The position numbers were made by a program, and so were the translations under genes. The notes below the pieces were generated by a model, which did not search any database, was not told where the DNA came from, and saw only the letters and a list, made by a program, of their open reading frames with translations. Shown one piece after another: positions 31,292 to 40,856 of a stretch of 46,523 nucleotides of DNA. The stretch is from an uncultured Pelagibacteraceae bacterium (GTDB lineage: Bacteria > Pseudomonadota > Alphaproteobacteria > Pelagibacterales > AG-422-B15), in assembly GCA_902518415.1 (NCBI GenBank), contig CABYGA010000008.1, forward strand, positions 1-46,523, given 5' to 3'. Within the stretch, counting starts at the first letter, position 1. Each line of letters starts with the position of its first letter.

Positions 31292-32800
31292 TTATTTAGT
31301 TATATCTGGTACTTTATTAATCCATGGCGATGCTTCCTCTAGTTGGGCTGCGAGCGAAATTAATGTATGCTCATCGGCAAATCTAGATGCAAATTGAACA
31401 CCCAGAGGAATATTATTATTCGACCAATAAGTTGGAATAGAGATTGATGGCTGACCAGTAATGTTCTGAAGTATTGCATCAGGTGCATACCAAAGGCTTT
31501 TAGGCGCAAGACCATTCAAAATAGCATCGCGTAATGGTTTAATTCTGAACACAAAACCAAGTTTTAACTTCATTATAATTTCGCTGATCATTTTTGATTG
31601 ATTGTCAGGTCTAATTTTTCCAATTTCAGGTGGATACTGAGAAATAATAGGGGTTAAAACAACATCATATTTATCAGTAGCTTGCATTACAGAACGCGCA
31701 ATTGATTGCATGGTATATCGGGCCCAAGTGTAATCACTTGCTCTAAAACTTTTACCTAAATAATCAAATAATCTTGTAGAAGTTTCCACTTCATGTGATT
31801 TATATTTTCTACCTACAACATCTTTTAATTCATTGAACATTTGACTTACATGAGATGTTATAATTACTGTAAATGCCCTTGAAGCTAAACGGCCATCATA
31901 AGTAAAATTCATTTCCTCAACATCATGTCCTAAGTCTTCACAGAGTTTTGCATTATATTTTATGGCCTCTACGGCATCTTTTGATGGATCTATGCCCACT
32001 GGACTTTTTAGATTGAAGCCAATTTTTAATTTTCTCCTATCATCCAAAGATTTAATTAATGACCCTTTTTCATAATGAACAGAATAGGGATCTCCCACAT
32101 TATTACCGAATATTTCATCATACATATAAGCAGTATCTCGTACTGTTCTTGACACTATACCTGAGTGAGTTAAGCCTCCCCATTTGTCGCCATGTGAAGG
32201 TCCAAATGAAGTTCGTGCTCTATTTGGTTTTAATCCAATTAATCCACAAGATGCTGCGGGAACTCTGATTGAACCACCGCCGTCACTGGCATGTGCAAAA
32301 GGAACCATTCTTGCTGCTACACCGGAAGCTGCTCCACCAGAAGATCCTCCAGGAGTTAAATTTGTATCCCAAGGATTTCTTGTTGGTCCAAATTCAAGCG
32401 GTTCTGTTGTAATCATCAATCCGTACTCTGGAGTAGCAGATTTACCACATATCAATGCTCCAGTATTACGAAACTGTCTGGTCAATTCATTGTCATAGTT
32501 CATTTTAGTATTTTTTAAATATTTGCTTCCTTGCATCATGTTATAATTAGCAAGTGAACTATCCATATCTTTCAATAACATGGGCACACCTGCAAATTGA
32601 CCCTTTAAGTCATTATTTCTATTTATGGACTCAAATGCATAGTGATACATGGTTCTGTGAACAGTATTGAGCTTTGGATTTAATCTTTCAATTAGATCTA
32701 TTGCTGAGTCTAGTGCGTCAACAGAAGAAATCTCTTTTTTCTTTATTAGCTCACTTAGTCCAACACCGTCATATTTTGTATACTCTGCAAATATAGCCAT
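31292..32800 (-). CDS. amidase, amidase-signature family
   Basis: A 502-residue enzyme with the Ser-cisSer-Lys triad of the amidase-signature family. Lys77 is in GVPMLLKDMD, the cis-serine is at 153-154 in TPGGSSGGAASG, and the nucleophile Ser177 is in DGGGSIRVPA. The rest of the core (CGLIGLKPNRAR, and GQPSISIPTYWSN near the end) is intact, so it should hydrolyse an amide or aryl-acyl bond. It is not GatA by length or context, as no gatB/C lies nearby. The likely role is amide catabolism. The gene is divergent from the DUF502 gene. Confidence 0.88.
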   Translation of the reverse strand: MAIFAEYTKYDGVGLSELIKKKEISSVDALDSAIDLIERLNPKLNTVHRTMYHYAFESINRNNDLKGQFAGVPMLLKDMDSSLANYNMMQGSKYLKNTKMNYDNELTRQFRNTGALICGKSATPEYGLMITTEPLEFGPTRNPWDTNLTPGGSSGGAASGVAARMVPFAHASDGGGSIRVPAASCGLIGLKPNRARTSFGPSHGDKWGGLTHSGIVSRTVRDTAYMYDEIFGNNVGDPYSVHYEKGSLIKSLDDRRKLKIGFNLKSPVGIDPSKDAVEAIKYNAKLCEDLGHDVEEMNFTYDGRLASRAFTVIITSHVSQMFNELKDVVGRKYKSHEVETSTRLFDYLGKSFRASDYTWARYTMQSIARSVMQATDKYDVVLTPIISQYPPEIGKIRPDNQSKMISEIIMKLKLGFVFRIKPLRDAILNGLAPKSLWYAPDAILQNITGQPSISIPTYWSNNNIPLGVQFASRFADEHTLISLAAQLEEASPWINKVPDITK

Positions 32801-32848
32801 TATTAATTATCCTAATTTAAAAAATGTGATATTCTCAATATTAAGCTT

Positions 32849-33487
32849 ATGTCAGAATTAGATAAGAAAAAAGGAAATAGCTTCGTAAACTTTATAAAAA
32901 GGTATTTCTTTACTGGATTATTAATTTCAGCTCCCATAGGGGCAACAATTTATATAACCATATTTATTGTTGAATTTATTGCTGGATTAGTCCCCCAAAG
33001 ATTTAATCCAAATGGCTTGCTGCCAGAAATAATTGGATATGAGATACCTGGTTTAGAATTAATTATTGCTTTCATATCCTTTATTTTAATTGGATTGATT
33101 TTTTCAACATTATTTGGAAAAGCAATATTAGGTTACTTTGATAACTTAATTACCAGAATACCATTTGCAGGTAATGTTTATAAAGCAATAAAACAAATAA
33201 CTGAAACATTCTCTAATGCGGATGCTGCTTATCAAAAAGTTGTCTTAATTGAATACCCAAGGAAAGATATCTACGCAATTGGCTTCATGACCGGTGAAAC
33301 AAAAGGAGAAATCAAAGATCGAAAAAAAATCGATATGGTAAATGTATTCGTTCCAACAACTCCAAATCCAACGTCAGGGTTTTTACTCTTTATTCCCAAG
33401 GAAGACGCTGTAGAACTTGATATGTCAGTTGAGGATGCAATCAAATTAGTTGTTTCAGCAGGAATGGTTGTTCCTCCAACCAAATAA
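32849..33487 (+). CDS. DUF502 family membrane protein
   Basis: A 212-residue protein with two N-terminal helices (about 16-40 and 65-88), followed by a soluble domain. DUF502 features are FTGLLISAPIGATIYIT (17-33), the loop with IPGLELIIAF, PFAGNVYKAIKQITETF, GFMTGE, and NVFVPTTPNPTSGFLLFIP with the PTTPNPTSG motif. The family has no proven function. The gene beside recG, sdhE and mfd is a conserved alphaproteobacterial neighbourhood. It converges on recG with adjacent stops. Confidence 0.9.
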   Translation: MSELDKKKGNSFVNFIKRYFFTGLLISAPIGATIYITIFIVEFIAGLVPQRFNPNGLLPEIIGYEIPGLELIIAFISFILIGLIFSTLFGKAILGYFDNLITRIPFAGNVYKAIKQITETFSNADAAYQKVVLIEYPRKDIYAIGFMTGETKGEIKDRKKIDMVNVFVPTTPNPTSGFLLFIPKEDAVELDMSVEDAIKLVVSAGMVVPPTK

Positions 33488-35545
33488 TCAACCCGTTTTA
33501 AGATAATCAATTGCGACATCATTCCTAAATAAATGAAGTAGAACTCTTTGCGCTTTTCCAAGAGGAGATTTTAATTGAGGATCATCTTTAATAGTCTTTA
33601 TAGCTGTTTCCCTTGCTTCTTCTAAGAGATGCTTGTGCTTATCGAGGTTTGATAGTTTAAAGTTTGGCACGCCACTTTGCTTGGAGCCAAGAATTTCACC
33701 TGCACCTCTTATATCTAGATCTTCTTCAGCAATCTTGAATCCATCATTGGTTTCTTTCATAATTTTTATGCGTCTTTTAGCGTTTTCAGTTAGAGGGCCG
33801 TTAAATAATAAAATGCATGTGGATGTTTTTTCACCTCTTCCAACTCTGCCTCGTAATTGATGAAGTTGCGAAAGGCCAAATCTTTCAGCATTTTCAATAA
33901 TTATTACTGTAGCATCAGGGTCATCTATGCCCACCTCTATTACTGAAGTCGCGACTAAAATATTAACTTTTCCAGATTTAAATTTTTGCATTACAGAATT
34001 TTTATCTTCTTGCTGCATTTGACCGTGAACAATTTCAACTGAATAATCACTATAATAATTTCTGAGATCTTTTAGTCTTTCATTTACAGATTGTAGTTGA
34101 AGTTTTTCAGATTCATCAACTAAGGGGCAAACCCAATAGATTTTTTCACCTTTATCAATTATTTTGTTAAGACTTTTCTTCAGATCGTCAACTTTAGTTA
34201 TATTTATTGATTTAGTGTTTATTTCTTTTCTATTTTTTGGCTTTTCCATGATTTTAGAAATATCTGTGTCTCCATAAGCAGCAAGCTCTAAAGTTCTTGG
34301 AATAGGAGTGGCGGTCATGAGCAATATATCACAATCGTTTCCTGCTTTTTCATTTAGCAAGATTCTTTGATGAACTCCAAATTTATGCTGCTCATCAATT
34401 ACAACTAAGCCAATATTATCAAAAGAAACTTTTTCTTGAAATAGTGCATGAGTACCAATCAAAATATCAGCGTTAAAATTATGATTTTCCTTTGTTGAAG
34501 ATGTTATTAAAGAGCATGTTAAGTCCATTGAATTAATGATCTTTGCTATTGTATTGAAATGTTGTTCTGCAAGTATCTCAGTTGGCGCCATCAGTATAGA
34601 TCTTTTTTCATTTTCTAAACATTGCATCATGGCAAACAATGCTACAATTGTTTTACCGCTCCCAACATCACCCTGTAAAAGTCTAAGCATTTTGTTTGGC
34701 TTTGATTGATCACGAGATATCTCGTCTATAGTTTTCAATTGATCATTAGTGAGACTGAAATAAAGATTTTCTTCCAATCGTTTTATAAGTTTATTGTTTC
34801 TTTTTATAGGCACGCCTTGAGTATGACTTATTTTATTTTTTATAAGACGTATCGTTAATTGCTGAGCTAATAGTTCATCAAAAACTAATCTTTCTAAAAA
34901 AAGAGAATTAACTGAATCTGATGTATTGACTGGGTTATGTATTTTTTTAATGGCTTCATTCCAATTCGGCCAATTATTTCCTTTTATTTTATCATCAGGT
35001 ATCCACTCAGGTAGAGGGTCAAGATTAATCAATGCAGAATTTATAGATTTTTGTATAGTTTTTGAGGTTAATCCAGCAGTAAGTGGATAAATACACTCAA
35101 TTTTTTTAACGTTATCAAGATTTTCTAAGTCTACTACATGTTGCGGGTGCGTTATTTGATAGTTTTCATTAAATTTTTCAAATTTTCCACTAATTACTTT
35201 TTGTCTTCCCACTGGAAATATTTTTTTTAGGTAAGGGCCTCGTAAGTTAAAATATACGATTGAAATAGCTCCAGTATCATCGGAGCAATTAATGCGATAG
35301 GGCATCCTTTTATTGAATGATGGTGAATGACTGTCTATCGTGACTATGATTGTTGCAATTTTCCCTTCTTCCAGATCTATTATTTTAGGACTGTTTCTTC
35401 TGTCAATGTATGTAGATGGCTTATGAAACAAGAGATCTATAACGTATTTGCCACATAACCGTTCGATTACCTTAGCATTTTTTGGTCCAATACCTTTAAG
35501 TGATATTATATTTGAAAAAAGCTTGTATAAGATTTTAGGCCTCAT
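33488..35545 (-). CDS. recG: ATP-dependent DNA helicase RecG
   Basis: A 685-residue helicase for branched DNA and stalled forks. The N-terminal wedge region begins after SLKGIGPKNAKVIERL, and an OB-fold wedge follows. Walker A LLQGDVGSGKTIVAL, the VVIDEQHKFGVHQR box, TATPIPRTL and the C-terminal GRVGRGEKTS motif are all intact. Length is normal for RecG. It is divergent from sdhE-mfd with only 30 bases between the start codons, which must hold both promoters. The recG / sdhE / mfd arrangement is typical of Alphaproteobacteria. Confidence 0.95.
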   Translation of the reverse strand: MRPKILYKLFSNIISLKGIGPKNAKVIERLCGKYVIDLLFHKPSTYIDRRNSPKIIDLEEGKIATIIVTIDSHSPSFNKRMPYRINCSDDTGAISIVYFNLRGPYLKKIFPVGRQKVISGKFEKFNENYQITHPQHVVDLENLDNVKKIECIYPLTAGLTSKTIQKSINSALINLDPLPEWIPDDKIKGNNWPNWNEAIKKIHNPVNTSDSVNSLFLERLVFDELLAQQLTIRLIKNKISHTQGVPIKRNNKLIKRLEENLYFSLTNDQLKTIDEISRDQSKPNKMLRLLQGDVGSGKTIVALFAMMQCLENEKRSILMAPTEILAEQHFNTIAKIINSMDLTCSLITSSTKENHNFNADILIGTHALFQEKVSFDNIGLVVIDEQHKFGVHQRILLNEKAGNDCDILLMTATPIPRTLELAAYGDTDISKIMEKPKNRKEINTKSINITKVDDLKKSLNKIIDKGEKIYWVCPLVDESEKLQLQSVNERLKDLRNYYSDYSVEIVHGQMQQEDKNSVMQKFKSGKVNILVATSVIEVGIDDPDATVIIIENAERFGLSQLHQLRGRVGRGEKTSTCILLFNGPLTENAKRRIKIMKETNDGFKIAEEDLDIRGAGEILGSKQSGVPNFKLSNLDKHKHLLEEARETAIKTIKDDPQLKSPLGKAQRVLLHLFRNDVAIDYLKTG

Positions 35546-35575
35546 ATATCTAATGTATCAAATTAATTAAAAAAT

Positions 35576-35833
35576 ATGGAAGATTTATCAACATTTCAAA
35601 AAAAACTATTATACAAGTCAACTCATCGTGGGTCTAAAGAAATGGATCTAATTTTGGGAAAATTTGCGAATAAGTATCTAACTTTATTCAACGAAGATGA
35701 ATTGAAGATGCTTGAAGCAATACTTGAAATGGATGATAATGATATTTACCAATACGCATTAAATAAACAAGAAATTCCAGATTTTTTAAACAATAGAGTA
35801 TTCACACTACTCAAAGATTACACCTTATTGTAA
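35576..35833 (+). CDS. sdhE: succinate dehydrogenase assembly factor SdhE
   Basis: An 85-residue five-helix protein that helps attach FAD to SdhA and related flavoproteins. The family signature RGSKEMDLILGKF (18-30) carries the RGxxE motif, and MDDNDIYQYALNKQEIP matches the conserved D-x-x-x-Y/W-L segment in the second half. It starts 30 bases from the divergent recG start. Its TAA overlaps the mfd ATG (TAATG), which makes the two translationally coupled. Confidence 0.9.
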   Translation: MEDLSTFQKKLLYKSTHRGSKEMDLILGKFANKYLTLFNEDELKMLEAILEMDDNDIYQYALNKQEIPDFLNNRVFTLLKDYTLL

Positions 35834-38202
35834 TGCCATCAGAAGCACTAGTTACAGCCTCAACGCTTTCAAACTTAAATATTAATTTTGAAAGTGAATT
35901 TGATTACGAATACACTCTTAATTACTTATCATCGAATGGGTATGTTAGGGTAAGTTCAATACGTGAACCAGGGGAGTTTTCTGTAAAGGGTGACGTTATC
36001 GATATATTTCCTTCAGAATTTGCTAAACCTATTAGAATAAATTTATTTGGTGATAAAATAGAAAAATTTGAAGAATTTGAATTAAAAACACAAAAAACCA
36101 TTCAACAAATTAATAGAGCAATCATTCGACCATTCAATGAATTTGCATTTAATCAAGGAAAGAGGTCAATAAAAGCAGATACTTTTTTATCTGACCTAAG
36201 TAGTTTTGAGGAAAATGATCTAATAGTGCATGCTAATCATGGGATTGGTAAATTTCGAGGCTTAAAGAAATTAGAAGTCTTAGGAAATAATCATGATTGT
36301 ATTGAATTAAATTATTTTAATGACGATAAACTTTACGTTCCCGTCGAAAATATTGAGTTGCTGAGTAAATATGGTGGCAACAATGAATATATACAAGTTG
36401 ATAAATTAGGTAATTCTCATTGGCAATTCAGAAAAGCGAGTGCGAAAAATAAAATTAAAGAAATAGCTGAAGAATTAATTATCATTGCAGCAAAAAGATC
36501 TTTAAAAAAAGGAAAAAAATACAGAATTCAAGAACCTTACTACTCTAACTTTATTAACGAATTTGAGTTTCAAGACACTGAGGATCAAGTAACCGCTACA
36601 TCAGATATTTTATCAGACTTAAGTCACGGTGTGCCTATGGATCGATTGATTTGTGGTGATGTTGGTTTTGGTAAAACTGAGGTTGCTCTGAGAGGCGCAT
36701 TCAATGTTGCACTGAACGGAGCTCAAGTTGCAATTATAGTTCCTACGACACTTTTATGTCAGCAACATTACGAAAACTTTATAAAAAGATTTAAAAATTA
36801 TCCAATCAAAATAGGTCAATTATCAAGATTAGTTTCAGCCTCAGAAACGAGTTCTACTCTAGAAAAAATAAATAATGGGGAACTTGATATTGTTGTTGGC
36901 ACACATGCACTACTAGGTAATAAAATAAAATTTAAAAATCTAGGTATGCTCATTATAGATGAAGAGCAACATTTTGGTGTCTCCCAAAAAGAAAAAATTA
37001 AGAACTTACGGTCAGACATTCACGTATTATCTCTTACTGCAACGCCGATTCCCAGAACACTGCAAATGTCTTTGGTAGGATTAAGAGATTTATCTATTAT
37101 TTCTACTGCCCCCTTAAATAGACAATCTATAGCGACAGAGGTCATAAACTTTAATGAAAAAGACCTTACAAATGCTATTGAAAAGGAATTAAAAAGAAAT
37201 GGACAAATTTATTATGTATGTCCGCGCATCAAAGAATTGCAAGAAGTAGAGGATTTTTTAAAAAAGGGAATGCCTGAACTAAAGTATAAAATAGCTCATG
37301 GGCAAATGTCACCTAAAAATCTTAAGAATACTATGATTGATTTCTACAATAATGAATTCCAATTATTGTTATGCACAACCATTGTTGAATCAGGTTTAGA
37401 TTTACAGAAGACTAATACAATGATCATTCATAATGCCGATAAGTTTGGATTATCGCAACTTTATCAATTGAGGGGAAGGATAGGCCGCTCAAATATTGAG
37501 GCTTTTTGTTATTACACCGTGAAAGATATTAATGGCATTACTGAAAATTCATTTAAAAGGCTTTCTTTGCTTAAAAAATTTAATAGTAGGGGTTCTAGCT
37601 TTAATTTAGCTAGTCATGATCTTGATATGAGAGGCTCTGGCAATATAATTGGTGACGCACAATCAGGTCATATAAAGGAAATCGGATTAGAGCTATATCA
37701 TCGTTTATTAAAAGATAAAATAATAGAACTGAAGAATGATAGTGATTCAATAGATAACGATTGGTCTCCACAACTTAATTTAGGTTTAAGTGTCTTAATT
37801 CCTGAAAAATACATACCTAACTTAAATACACGATTGTTCTTTTACAGGAAATTAGCATATTTAAATTCTAATAGTGAATTGATAGAAGTTAAAAAAGAAA
37901 TGGAAGAAAGATTTGGCTTAATGCCAAACGAAGTAAATCACTTATTTAAGATAACTGAATTGAGAATTCTCTGTAAACAATTAAGCGTAGAAAAATTTGA
38001 TCTTGGGAAGAAAGGACTTACAATTAAATTTAGGAATAATAAATTTGAAAAAACTGATAAATTGATTAATTTTATAAATCTTAACAAATTTGATATTAAA
38101 TTAAGAACTGATCAAACACTCGTTTATAACTTTAGTAAAATCAACGATAAACAGAGAATTTACAAAGCTTTTAGCTTTGCAAAAGAATTGGCCTCGCTAT
38201 AA
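35833..38202 (+). CDS. mfd: transcription-repair coupling factor Mfd, short form lacking D1a, D1b and D3
   Basis: A 789-residue Mfd, about 360 shorter than the E. coli protein (1148). Residues 1-100 match UvrB-like domain 2 (REPGEFSVKGDVIDIFP, 44-60), the UvrA-binding part. A short linker follows, then the RNA polymerase interacting domain (about 125-185, LIVHANHGIGKFRGL and LYVPVENIELLSKYG). The motor is complete: GDVGFGKT at 275-282, DEEQ at 376-379, TATPIPRTL, and a QLRGRIGRS motif. A C-terminal D7-like domain ends the protein. Missing are D1a before, and D1b plus D3 between, domain 2 and the RID. The ATG overlaps the sdhE stop, so no N-terminus was missed upstream. Removal of stalled polymerase should remain; regulation of UvrA recruitment is likely altered. 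Confidence 0.93.
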   Translation: MPSEALVTASTLSNLNINFESEFDYEYTLNYLSSNGYVRVSSIREPGEFSVKGDVIDIFPSEFAKPIRINLFGDKIEKFEEFELKTQKTIQQINRAIIRPFNEFAFNQGKRSIKADTFLSDLSSFEENDLIVHANHGIGKFRGLKKLEVLGNNHDCIELNYFNDDKLYVPVENIELLSKYGGNNEYIQVDKLGNSHWQFRKASAKNKIKEIAEELIIIAAKRSLKKGKKYRIQEPYYSNFINEFEFQDTEDQVTATSDILSDLSHGVPMDRLICGDVGFGKTEVALRGAFNVALNGAQVAIIVPTTLLCQQHYENFIKRFKNYPIKIGQLSRLVSASETSSTLEKINNGELDIVVGTHALLGNKIKFKNLGMLIIDEEQHFGVSQKEKIKNLRSDIHVLSLTATPIPRTLQMSLVGLRDLSIISTAPLNRQSIATEVINFNEKDLTNAIEKELKRNGQIYYVCPRIKELQEVEDFLKKGMPELKYKIAHGQMSPKNLKNTMIDFYNNEFQLLLCTTIVESGLDLQKTNTMIIHNADKFGLSQLYQLRGRIGRSNIEAFCYYTVKDINGITENSFKRLSLLKKFNSRGSSFNLASHDLDMRGSGNIIGDAQSGHIKEIGLELYHRLLKDKIIELKNDSDSIDNDWSPQLNLGLSVLIPEKYIPNLNTRLFFYRKLAYLNSNSELIEVKKEMEERFGLMPNEVNHLFKITELRILCKQLSVEKFDLGKKGLTIKFRNNKFEKTDKLINFINLNKFDIKLRTDQTLVYNFSKINDKQRIYKAFSFAKELASL

Positions 38203-38210
38203 TTAACGGT

Positions 38211-39341
38211 ATGGGTGTACTTAGTGGATATAGAATAATCGAATTATCAGGAATAGGGCCAGGACCGTTATGCGGTATGTTATTTGCGGACCTTGGTGCA
38301 GAAGTGATCAGAATAGATCGAAAAAAAACAGCATTACCTAATTCAAAACCAAAGTATGATATCACAGGAAGAAATAAGAAATCTTTAAGTCTAAATCTTA
38401 AAAATGCAGAATCCCTTGATGTATTTAATAAACTTATAAAAAGTGCAGATGCCTTAATAGAGGGCTTCAGGCCTGGCGTTACAGAAAAGCTGGGAGTTGG
38501 ACCTGATGATTGTATGAAAATAAACCCTAAATTGGTTTATGGAAGAATTACTGGCTGGGGACAAACAGGACCCTTATCAAAAGTTGCTGGACACGACATA
38601 AATTATATCGCACTAGCTGGCGCGCTGCATTCAATAGGGGTTATTGAAAAACCCACCGTGCCATTAAATCTTATCGGTGATTATGGTGGAGGCACAATGT
38701 TTCTAGCATTTGGTGTTTGCGCTGCTTTATTGTCAGCTTCAAAAACAGGTAAAGGCCAGGTAGTTGACGCAGCTATGATAGATGGTGTTTCAACTCTCAC
38801 GTCAATTTTTTACAGCCTATCGCAATCAGGACTATGGGATGTTAATAAGAGAGGAATGAACTTACTTGATGGGGGCGCACCATTTTATCAAGTCTATGAA
38901 ACAAAAGATCATAAATTTATATCTCTAGGCTCACTTGAGCCACAGTTTTATCAATTATTAATTGAAAAACTAGATCTTCAGAGTGAATTCAATAACCAAT
39001 TAGATATGAACGAATGGCCAAAATTAAAAGATAAATTGGAAACTATATTTAAAACTAAAAATATAAGTGAATGGAATAAATTATTTGAAGGTACTGATGT
39101 GTGTTATGCGCCGGTATTATCGATAAATGAAGCTAAAGATCACCCACATATGATAGACAGAAATAATTTTATTGAATTAGATGGAGTTGTTCAACCAGCG
39201 CCTGCACCCAGATTTAGTTCTGATGATAAAGCTGAAATTAAGAAAGCGCCTGAAATTGGGCAAGATAATAATGATATTATGAAGGAAATTGGATACAGTG
39301 ATGAAGAAATTAAAAAGTTTTATGAAAATGAGATTATTTAG
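38211..39341 (+). CDS. CaiB/BaiF CoA-transferase family protein, alpha-methylacyl-CoA racemase-like
   Basis: A 376-residue class III CoA-transferase fold protein. It starts LSGYRIIELSGIGPGPLCGMLFADLGAEVI, the family opening. GHDINYIALAGALHSIG (the catalytic-region histidine) and IGDYGGGTMFLAFGVCAAL (aspartate and glycine-rich loop) match AMACR/MCR racemases, in which His126 and Asp156 move the alpha proton. The C-terminal region CYAPVLSINEAKDHPHM is also typical. Racemase activity on 2-methylacyl-CoA is the best guess; a CoA-transferase is the alternative. It is eight bases downstream of mfd and two bases before yajQ. Confidence 0.85.
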   Translation: MGVLSGYRIIELSGIGPGPLCGMLFADLGAEVIRIDRKKTALPNSKPKYDITGRNKKSLSLNLKNAESLDVFNKLIKSADALIEGFRPGVTEKLGVGPDDCMKINPKLVYGRITGWGQTGPLSKVAGHDINYIALAGALHSIGVIEKPTVPLNLIGDYGGGTMFLAFGVCAALLSASKTGKGQVVDAAMIDGVSTLTSIFYSLSQSGLWDVNKRGMNLLDGGAPFYQVYETKDHKFISLGSLEPQFYQLLIEKLDLQSEFNNQLDMNEWPKLKDKLETIFKTKNISEWNKLFEGTDVCYAPVLSINEAKDHPHMIDRNNFIELDGVVQPAPAPRFSSDDKAEIKKAPEIGQDNNDIMKEIGYSDEEIKKFYENEII

Positions 39342-39343
39342 TT

Positions 39344-39829
39344 ATGCCAAGCTTTGATGTAGTAAGTAGATTAGAGATGCAAGAAATTGACAATGCAGTA
39401 TCTAACGCAATGAAAGAAATTACTCAAAGATATGATTTTAAGGGTTCTATATCGAAATTAGAAAGATCTGATAATGTTGTCACACTTTTAACAGAGGATG
39501 ATATGAAGGCAAAACAAGTAATAGAAATACTAACATCACACTTAATAAAAAGAAAAATAGACCCAAAAGCTGTAAAGTTAAAATCCTCCGAAAATGCCTC
39601 AGGCAATACTATCAGACAGAAGTACGATTTGCTTGAAGGCATTGATCAGGAAATGGGGAAGAAGATTACTAAAATGATAAAAGATACAAAATTAAAGGTC
39701 CAAGCAAAAATTCAGGGTAATGAGCTAAGAATAAGCGGTGCTAAAAAAGATAATTTGCAAGATGTGATGTCTAAGATTAATGAATTGAAATTAGAGCTGC
39801 CTTTACAGTTTGTCAATTTTCGAGATTAG
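39344..39829 (+). CDS. yajQ: YajQ family nucleotide-binding protein
   Basis: A 161-residue cytoplasmic protein of two ferredoxin-like halves, the normal length for the family. The opening PSFDVVSRLEMQEIDNAVSN and TQRYDFKGS (28-36) are diagnostic, as are the closing GNELRISGAKKDNLQ and LPLQFVNFRD. Members bind cyclic di-GMP, RNA or nucleotides depending on species. It is the last gene of sdhE-mfd-caiB-yajQ. Its stop is adjacent to the convergent EamA gene. Confidence 0.93.
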   Translation: MPSFDVVSRLEMQEIDNAVSNAMKEITQRYDFKGSISKLERSDNVVTLLTEDDMKAKQVIEILTSHLIKRKIDPKAVKLKSSENASGNTIRQKYDLLEGIDQEMGKKITKMIKDTKLKVQAKIQGNELRISGAKKDNLQDVMSKINELKLELPLQFVNFRD

Positions 39830-40774
39830 TTATCTTATTGGTTGATCTGTTGTGATATTCTGATCTCTAATTTTTTCTCTGTATAAAATAAATATTCCCG
39901 CTGAAACAATTATCGCAATACCGGTCCAGGTTTTAAGATCCACTGTTTCACTCCATATAAACCAACCTAATATAACAGCCCATATCAGAAATATATATTC
40001 AAATGGCGCAATAATATATGGCCGTCCATGTCTATATGCATTAAAGAGAAAAATAAATCCGAATATCACGGATATACCTACAACAAATATCATGAATAAG
40101 GACTTAGGATCATTAAAAAACCAGTCTCTGAAAAGAAAATTCAAAACTTCACTATTCGAATTGCCAAAGTCTAAAAATATTCCTGAAAACGTAATTACAG
40201 GACAAATAATTATAGTAGCGATGTAAACATGTAATGTCTGAGTATAAACATTATCTTTTTCAGAAGTGTATTTGATAATAATCATATTTGCAGAGTAGCC
40301 TGCTGCACAGAGAATAGGATAGATCATGTAAATATTGAATGAGTTGATATCTGGTGAGACAATGAATAATACACCAATAAAGCCATAAACAATGATTGCC
40401 CACCTTATTAAACCAATTTTTTCTCTCAAAAATATTCCAGAAAATATCGTAATGAAAAACGGTGCAGTAAAAAATAAGGCGGTTGCTTCAGCAAATGTTA
40501 AATAATGAAGACCAATATAATAAAATACGAAAGCTAAAATAAACATTACCGTTCTGAAGATTGATAATTTAGGAAACTCTGTTTTTAATATAATTTCTTT
40601 TTTGGTAACTTTTAAAAAGAGTGTGAGAAGTATTAATGCAACAACACTACGAGAAAACATTACCTGTAGAATAGAAATATCGACGGCTAGTAATCTTATG
40701 ACAGTATCTTGCAATGCAAAAGCTGTCATGCCCAGCATGATATATGTTATTGCAAGAAAATTATTTTCCTTCAT
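39830..40774 (-). CDS. EamA/DMT-family transporter
   Basis: A 314-residue ten-helix exporter with two EamA repeats. The first ends in YIGLHYLTFAEATALFFTAPFFITIFSGIFLREKI, typical of the family, and the second in RHGRPYIIAPFEYIFLIWAVILGWFIWSE. It has a short polar C-terminal tail (REKIRDQNITTDQPIR). It is a separate lineage from the EamA protein at 26191-27024, which has a different repeat end. Substrate unknown. It is divergent from the GMC oxidoreductase gene across 82 bases. Confidence 0.87.
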   Translation of the reverse strand: MKENNFLAITYIMLGMTAFALQDTVIRLLAVDISILQVMFSRSVVALILLTLFLKVTKKEIILKTEFPKLSIFRTVMFILAFVFYYIGLHYLTFAEATALFFTAPFFITIFSGIFLREKIGLIRWAIIVYGFIGVLFIVSPDINSFNIYMIYPILCAAGYSANMIIIKYTSEKDNVYTQTLHVYIATIIICPVITFSGIFLDFGNSNSEVLNFLFRDWFFNDPKSLFMIFVVGISVIFGFIFLFNAYRHGRPYIIAPFEYIFLIWAVILGWFIWSETVDLKTWTGIAIIVSAGIFILYREKIRDQNITTDQPIR

Positions 40775-40856
40775 TTAGCATTTTTTTTTATTTGAATAAT
40801 AGCTTACTATGCACTAGTTAACCATTATTGATGAGTATAAAAAAATTTAATTTACA

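Noticed and set aside
35546-35832. A missing Mfd N-terminus upstream of the annotated start
   Set aside because: The space is taken by the intact sdhE gene and the 30-base recG gap; no other frame there shows D1a-like sequence.
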